Of a stretch of 56,207 bases of DNA, positions 10,027 through 18,093 are shown piece after piece. The translations under genes and the position numbers were made by a program. The number at the start of each line of letters is the position of its first letter. The stretch's first letter is position 1. The notes under the pieces are model-generated. The model ran no database searches and was not told where the DNA came from. It saw only the letters and a list, made by a program, of their open reading frames with translations. Origin of the DNA: Flavobacteriaceae bacterium CG2_30_31_66 (GTDB taxonomy: Bacteria > Bacteroidota > Bacteroidia > Flavobacteriales > Flavobacteriaceae); NCBI GenBank assembly GCA_001873065.1, contig MNYM01000025.1, positions 1-56,207 on the forward strand, written 5' to 3'.

Positions 10027-10265
10027 TGGGTGTTTTGAGTGATTTTTTGATGTTTACACGTAGTTTTATGTAAACTTATTTCAGGACGAGACAGTTGTTT
10101 GTTAGCAATAAATTCAAAATTTTTGTGAGAAACAATAAATTTCTGCTCTTGGGTTTCTGTGAGTATATCAATTTCTTTTTCGCAATTCCATAGCAATAAA
10201 GAAATTCCAAAAAGTAGAATTCCAATTTTTAAAAGGGTAGTAATTTTGTTTTTTCTGTTTTTAAT
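10023..10265 (-). pseudogene. Lipoprotein N-terminal fragment lacking an ATG
   Basis: Read on the minus strand, 80 codons encode a basic N-terminus (KNRKNK), a hydrophobic stretch and the lipobox LLLWNC followed by EKE, a convincing Bacteroidota lipoprotein signal. The codon at the expected start is ATT, not ATG, and an in-frame stop lies just upstream; the frame ends after only about 50 residues beyond the lipobox, overlapping the ADP-ribosylglycohydrolase start. It looks like the 5' remnant of a longer lipoprotein gene that lost its start and most of its body. A real gene with a rare ATT start is the less likely alternative. Confidence 0.55.
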
Positions 10266-10358
10266 AATTGTTTAAATTTAAAATTAACTTCAATTTTGTT
10301 TTAAAAGTTGCCATTTTTATTTTCGTAATACTACTCTTTGATGAGCCTTATAAACCAC

Positions 10359-10489
10359 AACGGTCAAGTATAAGCGTAGTGCAGAATTTCGGAGTAATTC
10401 ACTGTCTGCCTACCTCAAAGGTTATTAAGAGCACAAATGCTCATTTTTAGCCACTAAACCCGCCATTTCATAAATATGCTGTGCATGTT
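10359..10489. repeat. Solitary attC-like element (site A, degenerate)
   Basis: 131 bp from AAC to GTT. Its 5' part (AACGGTCAAGTATAAG) and 3' part (CACTAAACCCGCCATTT) match the corresponding parts of sites B (39961) and C (44238), which delimit cassettes in the right-hand array. The stem pairs less well than in B and C, and no matching inverse core is visible on either side, so this seems to be an eroded, single copy. It separates the lipoprotein fragment from the transposase remnant. Confidence 0.55.
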
Positions 10490-10583
10490 GCACCACACAG
10501 TCAAACATACAAAAATAGTTGCATAAAAATCTACAGATTTTGTAAACTTAGAGTTGCAAGGAAAAAAAGACTCATCCCAAAAA

Positions 10584-10744
10584 TGCTTTATCAAGTTCTT
10601 TTACAAGAATTGATACCCGAGCAGAATTACTATCGATTATTGGATAAATCCATAGACTTTCGTTTTTTGTATAAAGCTACAAAGTCTTATTATGGAGAAG
10701 AAAGATAGGAAAGTATTGATCTGGTAGTTTTTTTAAAAAAGTCT
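10584..10744 (+). pseudogene. IS1182-type transposase, N-terminal remnant
   Basis: From ATG 10584 the frame reads MLYQVLLQELIPEQNYYRLL and then IDFRFLYKATKSYYGEER, the N-terminal pattern of IS1182-family transposases (leader, I-D-F-x-F-x-Y, then Y-x-x-x-G). After an in-frame TAG the same frame continues with ESIDLVVFLKK, also a family motif (S-I-D-x-V-V-F-F-K), before stopping. The DDE catalytic domain is absent. It is a dead fragment in a stretch of decayed genes. A small hairpin with a T tail follows. Confidence 0.7.
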
Positions 10745-10773
10745 TAAAGTTCTAATTTTAAGGCTTTTTTTTA
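10735..10773 (+). terminator. Intrinsic terminator-like hairpin
   Basis: GTCTTAAA (10741-10748) pairs with TTTAAGGC (10757-10764) allowing one G-T pair; A run before and eight or more Ts after. Confidence 0.7.
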
Positions 10774-10824
10774 TGTCTGAGCTAATCTTAAACTTTTTTT
10801 TAGTAATCGAATTAAAAAAGGCAA

Positions 10825-11015
10825 TCATCTTTTTACGAAGTTTTTAACATCGATCTTTTCTAATGGATTATTGGTCTTTTCTACGGATACACAATGAACG
10901 TTTGAATTACTAATTTGCTTGTTGTAAAATTCCAACTTAATATTTTGATAAACAAGTGATACTTATTCACAATTTGCTCAATTCTTTTAACAATTTTGAC
11001 ATTTTCTATGTTTAT
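10825..11015 (-). pseudogene. Frameshifted remnant of an unknown gene
   Basis: On the minus strand one frame reads IENVKIVKRIEQIVNK and, after a one-base shift near 10962, a second frame reads VSLVYQNIKLEFYNKQISNS and continues to EKIDVKNFVKR and a stop at 10825. Both halves look protein-like in composition, unlike the surrounding AT-rich DNA. I do not recognise the family. The rest of 10774-11323 shows no gene or RNA that I can support. Confidence 0.3.
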
Positions 11016-11323
11016 CTTTAAAAATTTTAATTTTTTAATTTATTGATAAACAGTAATTAAAATACTAAAATCTTTGTAAACCATTTATTTTAAGGACTTC
11101 CTTAAAAAGTGCTTTTTTTGGAAGTTTATTCAAAAAAAATAAATTTTAGTAAGATAAGATGTTATGTTCATTGATAGTGTAAGTTTTGTTCAAATTCCAA
11201 TCATAAGAAAATAAGCCTCCAAGGGTGTTCATCTTATTTTTATAAAAAAAGGTTAAAAATCTTTTTTACTGTTAAACAGTATTTTTGTTTTACGAAATTT
11301 GTAAAAAATTAAACAAACAAATT

Positions 11324-11590
11324 ATGAAAATTTCTCCTTTTTATTATGTAGCAATCACCACAGTTTTACTTATTACGGTAACTATTATGGCTACTATGAA
11401 TTTTCCTTTTAATTGGGTTTTCTATGTAACAATAATTGGTCAGCTTTTTGTATTGATTATGGTCTATAAAGTATTGAAAGACAAGTATTCAACAAATAAA
11501 ACTTTTGATGATTTGTATGAAGATTATCCAGTAAATACCATCGAAATTCCTGTAAAAGATTTTAAATTTTCCCAAGAAAAATACAGGTAA
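11324..11590 (+). CDS. Small membrane protein, unknown function
   Basis: 88-residue protein starting at ATG 11324; an upstream TTG at 11285 is rejected because the extension is poorly protein-like. Two hydrophobic segments (about residues 7-26, YYVAITTVLLITVTIMA, and 31-50, WVFYVTIIGQLFVLIMVY) suggest two membrane helices with a charged cytoplasmic tail. I do not recognise a family. It lies 76 bases before the gal regulator on the same strand and may simply be an unrelated single gene; no signal connects it to galactose use. Confidence 0.65.
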   Translation: MKISPFYYVAITTVLLITVTIMATMNFPFNWVFYVTIIGQLFVLIMVYKVLKDKYSTNKTFDDLYEDYPVNTIEIPVKDFKFSQEKYR

Positions 11591-11624
11591 TCTTATTAGA
11601 CACTTACAATTGTATAAAAATACA

Positions 11625-11662
11625 TACCAGTACCTACCAGTATAATATTTTTTATATATTTG
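11625..11662 (+). promoter_or_regulatory. Promoter and candidate GntR operator of the gal operon
   Basis: TATATTTG (11655-11662) matches the Bacteroidota -7 element TAnnTTTG and ends 5 bases before the GntR start codon at 11667. Just upstream are two copies of TACCAGTA (11625-11632 and 11635-11642), offset by 10 bp, one helical turn, which is the placement expected for a repressor operator. That the adjacent GntR regulator binds them is inference. Confidence 0.45.
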
Positions 11663-11666
11663 TGAC

Positions 11667-12665
11667 ATGAATCTCATGTCTTTAATTAGTGAATCTAAAG
11701 TTCCAAAATATAAACAGATTGTTTTTTCCATTGAAGAAGCGATTTCTGGAGGCACCCTAAAAAAGGACGATCAATTGCCTTCATTGAATGTCATCAAAGA
11801 CCAATTTAAAGTGTCAAGAGACACTGTGTTAACGGCTTTCAATGAATTGAAAAATCGTGGAATTATCAATTCAGTAGTTGGCAAAGGCTATTATGTAGCG
11901 TCTGAAAACATTGCCATTCAGCAAAAAATATTCGTGCTTTTTGATGAATTGAATTCCTTCAAAGAGGATTTATACAACGCATTTCTCGAAAATTTAGGCA
12001 AGGACATTCAAGTAGAAATCTATTTTCATCATTTCAATTCGGAGGTATTTCATAAGTTGATTGCCAATAATGTAGGCAATTACAATTACTATGTGATTAT
12101 GCCTGCGAATTTGCCAAATACTCAAAAAGCCATCAGCAGTTTGCCTGCGGACAAAGTCTATATTTTGGATCAAACCAATGAAGCGTTGCTGAGTTATCCT
12201 GCCATTTATCAAAATTTTGAAAAAAATGTGTATGAAGGTTTGTTGGCGGGTTTAGGGCATCTTAAAAAATACAAGAAATTGGTCTTGATCTATTCTCCTG
12301 ATCAGCAACCAATTGGAATTTTAGATGGGTTTACTACGTTTTGTCAAGAAAAAGAAATTTCATACATCGTTATTGAATCCCTAAAAGATTGTATTCCAAG
12401 AAAAGGCGAAGTATATGTGGTGTTGGATGATAAAAACTTGATTCGAATCATCAAAAAAATTAAAGAACAATTTTTGCAAATAGCGCACGATGTGGGCATC
12501 ATTTCCTACAATGACACCCTTTTAAAAGAAGTTGTGGCAGATGGCATCACCACTATTTCAACCGATTTTAGGTATATGGGTGCAAAATTGGCAGCAATGA
12601 TTTTGGAAAACACCCACGAACACATAGAAAATCCAAGCAAATTAATTTTAAGAAAATCATTATAA
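11667..12665 (+). CDS. GntR-family regulator with LacI-like sensor domain
   Basis: 332-residue transcription factor. Residues about 10-80 form the GntR winged helix (KYKQIVFSIEEAISGGTLKK, DQLPSLNVIKDQFKVSRDTV); the rest resembles a periplasmic-binding-protein (LacI/AraR-type) ligand domain ending in DGITTISTDFRYMGAKLAAM. AraR-like regulators of this build respond to sugars. It heads the operon galM-like, galK and galT with only 1 base to the next gene, so it most likely senses galactose and controls its own unit. A second in-frame ATG at 11676 is possible. Ligand and sign of control are inference. Confidence 0.85.
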   Translation: MNLMSLISESKVPKYKQIVFSIEEAISGGTLKKDDQLPSLNVIKDQFKVSRDTVLTAFNELKNRGIINSVVGKGYYVASENIAIQQKIFVLFDELNSFKEDLYNAFLENLGKDIQVEIYFHHFNSEVFHKLIANNVGNYNYYVIMPANLPNTQKAISSLPADKVYILDQTNEALLSYPAIYQNFEKNVYEGLLAGLGHLKKYKKLVLIYSPDQQPIGILDGFTTFCQEKEISYIVIESLKDCIPRKGEVYVVLDDKNLIRIIKKIKEQFLQIAHDVGIISYNDTLLKEVVADGITTISTDFRYMGAKLAAMILENTHEHIENPSKLILRKSL

Positions 12666-12666
12666 C

Positions 12667-13554
12667 GTGTACACAATCAAACAAGAAACCTCTCATTACA
12701 GTTCGTTTTTAATTTTAGAAAATGCTTCAAAAACTACGAAAGCAGTGATTTCATTACAAGAAGGAGCACGCATTGCTACATTGATCGTATCTAACAAAAC
12801 CATCATCAAAGAATTGCCGAATTTCTCTTATGCTGATTCGTATGCAGCCTCTCTTTTGTTTCCTTTTGTAAGCAGAATCGAAAACGGTGTGTATGAATTT
12901 GATGGCAAAATGTATCAATTAGATTGCAATCAGGCGGGCATCAATGCGTTGCATGGATTGGTGTATAACAAAACATTTGTGGTTGTACATCAAAAAGTAA
13001 CAGATTCCAATGCGGCTGTAACCTTGCTTTACACTGAACATAATCCACCAAAAGGATTTCCATTTCAGTATGCTTTGGAAGTAACCTATAAACTTTCAGA
13101 AAATAATTTGGAAATTGCTATCAAAGCAACCAATTTGGATACAACACCTTTTCCATTTACACTTGGTTGGCATCCGTATTTTTATACGGAACATTTGTCG
13201 GAAAGCGTGGTGAAATTCAACAGTCATCAACAAGTGGCTTTTGATGAAAAATTGATTACAAAAGAATTAATTCTGTTTACAAACGAAGGAGATTTTGCCA
13301 TTGAAAACAAACAATTAGACGATTGTTTTGTAATGAATGATGCTGTTATCGAATTTGAAACCAACGAATATCAGCTAAAAATCACTTCAGATGCATCTCA
13401 AAATTACCTGCAAATGTACACGCCACCACATAGAACACTAATTGCGATTGAGCCTATGACTGGCATTTCAAATAGTTTTAATAATGGCATAGGTTTGCAA
13501 GTGCTAGCCCCTTCAAAAACCTATACCATCTCTTGGAATCTTACTATCAACTAA
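12667..13554 (+). CDS. Aldose 1-epimerase family protein (galactose mutarotase-like)
   Basis: 295-residue beta-sandwich mutarotase of the GalM superfamily. It converts beta- to alpha-aldoses, here probably supplying alpha-galactose to GalK. Landmarks are NALHGLVYNK (catalytic His region, about residue 98) and TLGWHPYF (second His region, about 165). The start is GTG at 12667, one base after the regulator stop; no ATG lies at a better place. The operon position gives the substrate; by sequence alone it could be a more general hexose epimerase. Confidence 0.85.
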   Translation: MYTIKQETSHYSSFLILENASKTTKAVISLQEGARIATLIVSNKTIIKELPNFSYADSYAASLLFPFVSRIENGVYEFDGKMYQLDCNQAGINALHGLVYNKTFVVVHQKVTDSNAAVTLLYTEHNPPKGFPFQYALEVTYKLSENNLEIAIKATNLDTTPFPFTLGWHPYFYTEHLSESVVKFNSHQQVAFDEKLITKELILFTNEGDFAIENKQLDDCFVMNDAVIEFETNEYQLKITSDASQNYLQMYTPPHRTLIAIEPMTGISNSFNNGIGLQVLAPSKTYTISWNLTIN

Positions 13555-13567
13555 ATAGCTACACATT

Positions 13568-14716
13568 ATGAGCACGAAATTAATCAACGAAGTGAAATCA
13601 AGCTTCAAATCTACGTTCAAAAAAGACCCGTTACTCATTTTTTCGCCAGGCAGAATCAATATTATTGGCGAACATACTGATTATAATGGCGGATTTGTTT
13701 TTCCAGCAGCTGTGGACAAAGGGATTGCTGCTGCCATTCAAAAAAGTGATGCTGGGCATTCAACAGCCATTGCGTTGGATTTAGACAGCGCTATTGAATT
13801 TGAATTGGACAAACTAAAACCCTCCAAAGAAGGAAGTTGGGAAAACTATGTATTTGGTGTGGTTGCAGAAATCCAAAATAGAAATAAAGTGATTGGCGAT
13901 TTCAATATTGTCCTGAAAGGAGATATTCCTGCAGGTTCTGGAATGTCATCTTCTGCAGCACTTGAAAATAGTGTGGTATTTGGTTTGAATGAATTGTTTG
14001 ATTTGAGCTTGACCAAAACAGAAATGATTCTGATTTCGCAAAAAGCAGAGCACAATTATGTAGGGGTAAACTGTGGCATTATGGATCAATATGCCAGCAT
14101 GTTTGGCATCAAAAACAATGCACTTTTGTTGGATTGTAGGACCATAGAATCAAAACCCTATGAAATTGATTTTAAAGACCACCAGTTGATGTTGATCAAC
14201 ACCAATGTAAAACACAGCTTGTCCGATAGTGCCTATAATGACAGACGTTCAGCGTGCGAAAGTGTTGCAGCATTGCTAAAAGTAGCTACATTAAGAGACG
14301 CTTCTGAAGAAGATTTGGAAAAAGTAATGGACAAAATTACTCCAGAAAATTACCAAAAAGCCTTGTATGTAATTCAGGAAATTGACCGCACACAAAAAGC
14401 AGCAAAAGCGATTGAAAACAATGATTTGGAAACCTTAGGAGCCTTGATTTATGCTTCACATAATGGCTTGCAACACCAATACAAAGTAAGTTGCGAAGAA
14501 TTGGATTTCTTGGTGGCGCAAGCAAAAAAGAATAAAAAAGTGTTGGGTGCAAGAATGATGGGTGGTGGTTTTGGAGGTTGTACCATCAATTTAATTGCAA
14601 AATCCGAAGCAAAAGCTTTTGCAGATTCAGTAGCAATATCTTACAAAAATAAATTCAATAAAGAATGTTCTGTTTATTTTGTAGAACTCTCTGATGGAAC
14701 ACATATCGTACAATAA
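13568..14716 (+). CDS. galK: Galactokinase
   Basis: GHMP kinase of 382 residues that phosphorylates alpha-D-galactose at C1. Signature blocks are FSPGRINIIGEHTDYNGGF near residue 24, the ATP-binding GDIPAGSGMSSSAALE near 118, and GARMMGGGFGGCTINL near 335. It lies 13 bases after the mutarotase-like gene and 17 before galT in one Leloir operon. UDP-glucose 4-epimerase (GalE), needed to complete the cycle, is not in the window. Confidence 0.96.
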   Translation: MSTKLINEVKSSFKSTFKKDPLLIFSPGRINIIGEHTDYNGGFVFPAAVDKGIAAAIQKSDAGHSTAIALDLDSAIEFELDKLKPSKEGSWENYVFGVVAEIQNRNKVIGDFNIVLKGDIPAGSGMSSSAALENSVVFGLNELFDLSLTKTEMILISQKAEHNYVGVNCGIMDQYASMFGIKNNALLLDCRTIESKPYEIDFKDHQLMLINTNVKHSLSDSAYNDRRSACESVAALLKVATLRDASEEDLEKVMDKITPENYQKALYVIQEIDRTQKAAKAIENNDLETLGALIYASHNGLQHQYKVSCEELDFLVAQAKKNKKVLGARMMGGGFGGCTINLIAKSEAKAFADSVAISYKNKFNKECSVYFVELSDGTHIVQ

Positions 14717-14733
14717 TATTCAACGAATTAATC

Positions 14734-15756
14734 ATGGAAAATACCAATTTACAAGACTACTCACATAAACGTCTTAACATTTTAACAGGAGAATGGGTTT
14801 TAGTATCTCCTCACAGAGCCAAAAGACCTTGGCAAGGTCAAAATGAAGAAATTTCGAAAGAAAAAAGACCTTCTTATGACGAATCTTGCTATTTGTGTGC
14901 AACAAATACAAGAGTTAACGGTGAAAAAAATCCAGATTATAAAGATGTTTTTGTTTTTACAAACGATTTTGCAGCACTTCAAAATGATTCGCCTTCGTTT
15001 ACAGTAAATGATGGTTTATTCAAAGCACAAAGCGAAACGGGAATATGTAAAGTAATTTGTTTTAGTCCTGATCATTCTAAAAGTTTGGCAGAAATGTCTG
15101 TGGATGAAATTCAAAAAGTGGTGGTTGCTTGGCAAAATGAGTACACGATTTTGGGTTCAAATGAAAACATTAACTACGTACAAATTTTTGAAAACAAAGG
15201 CGCAGTAATGGGCTGTAGCAATCCACATCCACATGGACAAATTTGGAGTCAATCTACCTTGCCAAATGAAGTAGAAAAGAAAAATGTACAACAACGCAAC
15301 TATTTTGCTTCGCATCAAAAAAGCTTGTTAGAAACCTATTTGAAGCAAGAATTGGAAGCCAAAGAACGCATCATTTTTGAGAATGATGACTTTGTGGTAT
15401 TGATTCCTTTTTGGGCAGTGTGGCCTTTTGAGGCAATGATTGCGCCTAAAAAAGCACAAAAAAACATCGCCCAATTATCAGAATCTGGGGCTACCAATTT
15501 TGCGGAAGCCATTTCAGTCATTACAAGTACCTATGATAAATTATTCAATACCTCATTTCCGTATTCAAGTGGCATTCATCAAGCACCCACAAATGGCGAA
15601 GAAAATGCACATTGGCATTGGCACATGAGTTTTTATCCACCATTGTTACGAAGTGCCACAGTGAAGAAATTTATGGTTGGTTATGAGATGTTTGGTTCGC
15701 CACAAAGAGATATTACTGCCGAAATCGCAGCTAAAAAGTTAAGAGATTTACTGTAG
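14734..15756 (+). CDS. galT: Galactose-1-phosphate uridylyltransferase
   Basis: 340-residue HIT-superfamily enzyme exchanging UMP between UDP-glucose and galactose-1-phosphate. The active-site motif is GCSNPHPHGQIW (HPH; the uridylylated histidine), near residue 160, and ENAHWHWHMSFYPP lies near the C-terminus. Cysteines CYLCAT near residue 50 match a zinc site of the E. coli type. It closes the gal operon. The 190 bases that follow are AT-rich and lack a clear terminator before the promoter of the aromatic operon. Confidence 0.96.
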   Translation: MENTNLQDYSHKRLNILTGEWVLVSPHRAKRPWQGQNEEISKEKRPSYDESCYLCATNTRVNGEKNPDYKDVFVFTNDFAALQNDSPSFTVNDGLFKAQSETGICKVICFSPDHSKSLAEMSVDEIQKVVVAWQNEYTILGSNENINYVQIFENKGAVMGCSNPHPHGQIWSQSTLPNEVEKKNVQQRNYFASHQKSLLETYLKQELEAKERIIFENDDFVVLIPFWAVWPFEAMIAPKKAQKNIAQLSESGATNFAEAISVITSTYDKLFNTSFPYSSGIHQAPTNGEENAHWHWHMSFYPPLLRSATVKKFMVGYEMFGSPQRDITAEIAAKKLRDLL

Positions 15757-15892
15757 AAAATCTAAAAACCAACTCGATTGATTGAAAATAATTCATTAAT
15801 AAATCTAATTTTTTAAATATTTTGTTTGATTGATAAAATAAAACCAATTAATTAGACAATTTCTTAAAAATAAAAAAGTTTTTGAATATTAT

Positions 15893-15922
15893 TTGTTCAG
15901 TCCGATTTAATCTTTAGATTTG
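15893..15922 (+). promoter_or_regulatory. Promoter of the aromatic amino acid operon
   Basis: TTG at 15893-15895, a 19-base spacer, then TAGATTTG at 15915-15922: an exact match to the Bacteroidota -33/-7 consensus TTG-N19-TAnnTTTG. It would start transcription near 15928, giving a leader of about 160 bases ahead of pheA. Confidence 0.8.
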
Positions 15923-15946
15923 TTCCGCAAATTTAAAATAATTAAA

Positions 15947-16027
15947 ATGTTTAAAACAACTTGGTCTCGTTTCTATTTTTACTTTTATTTTTACAATAAA
16001 AGTAGAGACTTTGTATCATGTTGCTAA
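15947..16027 (+). CDS. Phe/Tyr-rich leader peptide of an attenuator
   Basis: A 26-codon open frame from ATG 15947 to TAA 16027, too short for normal gene calls. It contains one Trp, six Phe and four Tyr; residues 9-16 read FYFYFYFY (codons 15971-15994). The composition matches the products of the operon that follows. It sits between a consensus promoter and an intrinsic terminator in front of pheA, exactly where a transcription-attenuation leader peptide belongs. Its proposed role is to stall the ribosome when charged tRNA-Phe or tRNA-Tyr is scarce. Confidence 0.88.
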   Translation: MFKTTWSRFYFYFYFYNKSRDFVSCC

Positions 16028-16078
16028 CTAAAAATACATAAAATATAAAGTCTCGAAATTTTCGAGGCTTTTTTTTTT
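15964..16078 (+). promoter_or_regulatory. Transcription attenuator: pause hairpin, antiterminator and terminator
   Basis: Three mutually exclusive structures are visible. Strands 1:2: GTCTC (15964-15968) with GAGAC (16005-16009), plus a perfect 10-bp hairpin TACTTTTATT/AATAAAAGTA (15980-15989 with 15995-16004). Antiterminator 2:3: 16005-16016 pairs with 16043-16054 (GAGACTTT with AAAGTCTC and four more pairs). Terminator 3:4: 16048-16057 with 16061-16070, then a run of Ts to 16078. A ribosome stalled on the FYFYFYFY codons covers strand 1 and lets strand 2 capture strand 3, so transcription continues into pheA. Confidence 0.88.
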
Positions 16079-16088
16079 AAAAAATAAA

Positions 16089-16940
16089 ATGAATACAATA
16101 ATAGCCATACAAGGAGCAGAAGGTTCCAATCATCATAAAGTTGCAATAGATTTTTATGGAGATGGTATTCAATTAAAAGAGTGCATGTCTTTTGATTTTT
16201 TGGTAGATAGTTTGATTGATCAATCAGCAGCTATTGGAATTATGGCTTTAGAAAACACCATTGCAGGGTCAATTATCCCAAATTATGCGTTGATAGACAA
16301 AAACAATTTGAACATAATTGGCGAAAAATATTTGAATATTCACCATCATTTGATGGCTTTGAAAGGACAACAAATGGAGGATATTCAAGAAGTTTGGTCG
16401 CATCCAATGGCATTGTTGCAGTGCAAGGAATTCTTCAAAAAATTTCCTCATATCAAAATGGTGGAAGATGTGGATACTGCAGAAGTTGCCAAGAGAATTG
16501 CAAAAAATAATCTGAAAGGCATTGCGGCTATTGCTCCCAAAATCGCCGCAAGTATTTTTGGATTGGCTATTTTGGCTGATGATATTCAAACCATTAAAGA
16601 CAATGCAACACGTTTTGTAATTGTGCAAACAGATGCCCCAGCAATTGACGAAACCTGTAATAAGGCATCCATCAAATTTCAATTGAATCATAAAAGAGGC
16701 AGTTTGGCAGCGATTTTAAATGCGATGAGCGATTGTAAAATGAACTTAACCAAAATCCAATCCTTGCCAGTTATTGAAACACCTTGGAAATATTCATTTT
16801 TTGTGGATGTTACTTTTGAAGCATACAAAGAATATCAAAAAGCCATTTCGCTGATTGCAATTATGGCTGAAAATTTTAAAGTATTAGGAGTTTATAAGAA
16901 CGGAAGACCTCAAACAATCCAAAATTCAATTCAGGATTAA
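16089..16940 (+). CDS. pheA: Prephenate dehydratase
   Basis: Converts prephenate to phenylpyruvate, the Phe branch. The 283-residue protein has the bilobed catalytic domain (NTIIAIQGAEGSNHHKVA at the start, MALENTIAGSIIPNY near residue 55, DNATRFVIVQ near 175) and a C-terminal ACT domain (KRGSLAAILNAMSDCKMNLT) that normally binds Phe for feedback inhibition. The usual ACT ESRP motif is replaced by QSLPV, so Phe sensing may be altered. No chorismate mutase domain is attached; that activity is fused to the DAHP synthase three genes downstream. First structural gene after the attenuator. Confidence 0.92.
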   Translation: MNTIIAIQGAEGSNHHKVAIDFYGDGIQLKECMSFDFLVDSLIDQSAAIGIMALENTIAGSIIPNYALIDKNNLNIIGEKYLNIHHHLMALKGQQMEDIQEVWSHPMALLQCKEFFKKFPHIKMVEDVDTAEVAKRIAKNNLKGIAAIAPKIAASIFGLAILADDIQTIKDNATRFVIVQTDAPAIDETCNKASIKFQLNHKRGSLAAILNAMSDCKMNLTKIQSLPVIETPWKYSFFVDVTFEAYKEYQKAISLIAIMAENFKVLGVYKNGRPQTIQNSIQD

Positions 16941-16950
16941 AAAAAACACC

Positions 16951-18093
16951 ATGATTCAACCCGCAAAAAGATTAGATACAGTTCAAGAATATTATTTCTC
17001 CCATAAATTACGAGAAGTAAGAGCGTTGCAATTGGCAGGAAAACCCATCATCAATATGGGTATTGGAAGCCCTGATTTAGATCCGCCAAAAGCGGTTTTA
17101 GAAGCGATGCAAAATAGTTTGTTTGATGCTGGAGCTCATAAATATCAATCCTATCAAGGGTTGCCAGAATTGAGAAAAGCGGTGTCTAATTTCTACAAAG
17201 AAAAGTACCAAGTTGATGCTAATCCAGAGGTTGAAATTTTGCCTTTGATGGGAAGCAAAGAGGGAATTATGCACATTTCTATGGCTTTTTTAAATGAAGG
17301 TGATGGTGTTTTGATTCCAAATCCTGGCTATCCAACCTATACATCAGTGACAAATTTATTGGCTGCAAAACCTGTTTTTTACAATTTGAGTGAAGACAAT
17401 GATTGGCAACCCAATTTTGAAGAATTAGAGAAATTGGATTTGTCAAACGTAAAAATCATGTGGGTGAATTATCCTCACATGCCAACAGGCAGCAACGCTA
17501 CTTTAGAAACTTTTCAAAAGCTAATTGCTTTCGCTAAGAAACACCAAATACTCATCATCAATGACAATCCTTATAGTTTCGTTTTGAACGATAATCCTAT
17601 GAGTATTCTAAGTGTTGTTGGGGCAAAAGAAGTGGCTTTAGAGTTAAATTCACTCAGCAAAACCTTTAATATGGCTGGCTGGAGAGTTGGAATGGTGATA
17701 GGAAAAGCAAGTTATCTCAACGAAGTTTTGAAAGTGAAAAGCAATATGGATTCTGGAATGTTTTACGGAATTCAAAAAGGTGCTATCAAAGCATTAGAAA
17801 TGAGCAATGATTGGTTCAAAGAACAAAATAAAATTTATGAAGAACGCCGAAATTTAACCTGGCAATTGGCAGATAAATTAGGTTGCACCTATGAAAAAGA
17901 TTCCACAGGATTGTTTGTATGGGCGAAAATTCCGGAAGGAAAAAAATCAGAAGAAGTGACAGATGCTATTTTATATGACAAAGATATTTTCATCACACCA
18001 GGAACTGTTTTTGGCAGTCAAGGTGAAGGATACATCCGTTTTTCATTGTGTGTAACCTCTGAAATTGTCAAAGAAGCGATTGCAAGAATATGA
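16951..18093 (+). CDS. PLP-dependent aminotransferase (aromatic/aspartate type)
   Basis: 380-residue class I/II fold aminotransferase. The PLP lysine is in SLSKTFNMAGWRVGM near residue 235, and NYPHMPTGSNA replaces the usual NPxNPTG. Its position between pheA and tyrA indicates that it transaminates phenylpyruvate, 4-hydroxyphenylpyruvate or prephenate in Phe/Tyr synthesis. Close relatives are sometimes called LL-diaminopimelate aminotransferase, so substrate assignment rests on context. It overlaps tyrA by 4 bases. Confidence 0.85.
   Translation: MIQPAKRLDTVQEYYFSHKLREVRALQLAGKPIINMGIGSPDLDPPKAVLEAMQNSLFDAGAHKYQSYQGLPELRKAVSNFYKEKYQVDANPEVEILPLMGSKEGIMHISMAFLNEGDGVLIPNPGYPTYTSVTNLLAAKPVFYNLSEDNDWQPNFEELEKLDLSNVKIMWVNYPHMPTGSNATLETFQKLIAFAKKHQILIINDNPYSFVLNDNPMSILSVVGAKEVALELNSLSKTFNMAGWRVGMVIGKASYLNEVLKVKSNMDSGMFYGIQKGAIKALEMSNDWFKEQNKIYEERRNLTWQLADKLGCTYEKDSTGLFVWAKIPEGKKSEEVTDAILYDKDIFITPGTVFGSQGEGYIRFSLCVTSEIVKEAIARI

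Noticed and set aside
10268..10450. 60-codon frame as a small membrane protein
   Set aside because: Its second half lies inside the attC-like site A and the first half is AT-rich low-complexity hydrophobic sequence without homologous pattern.
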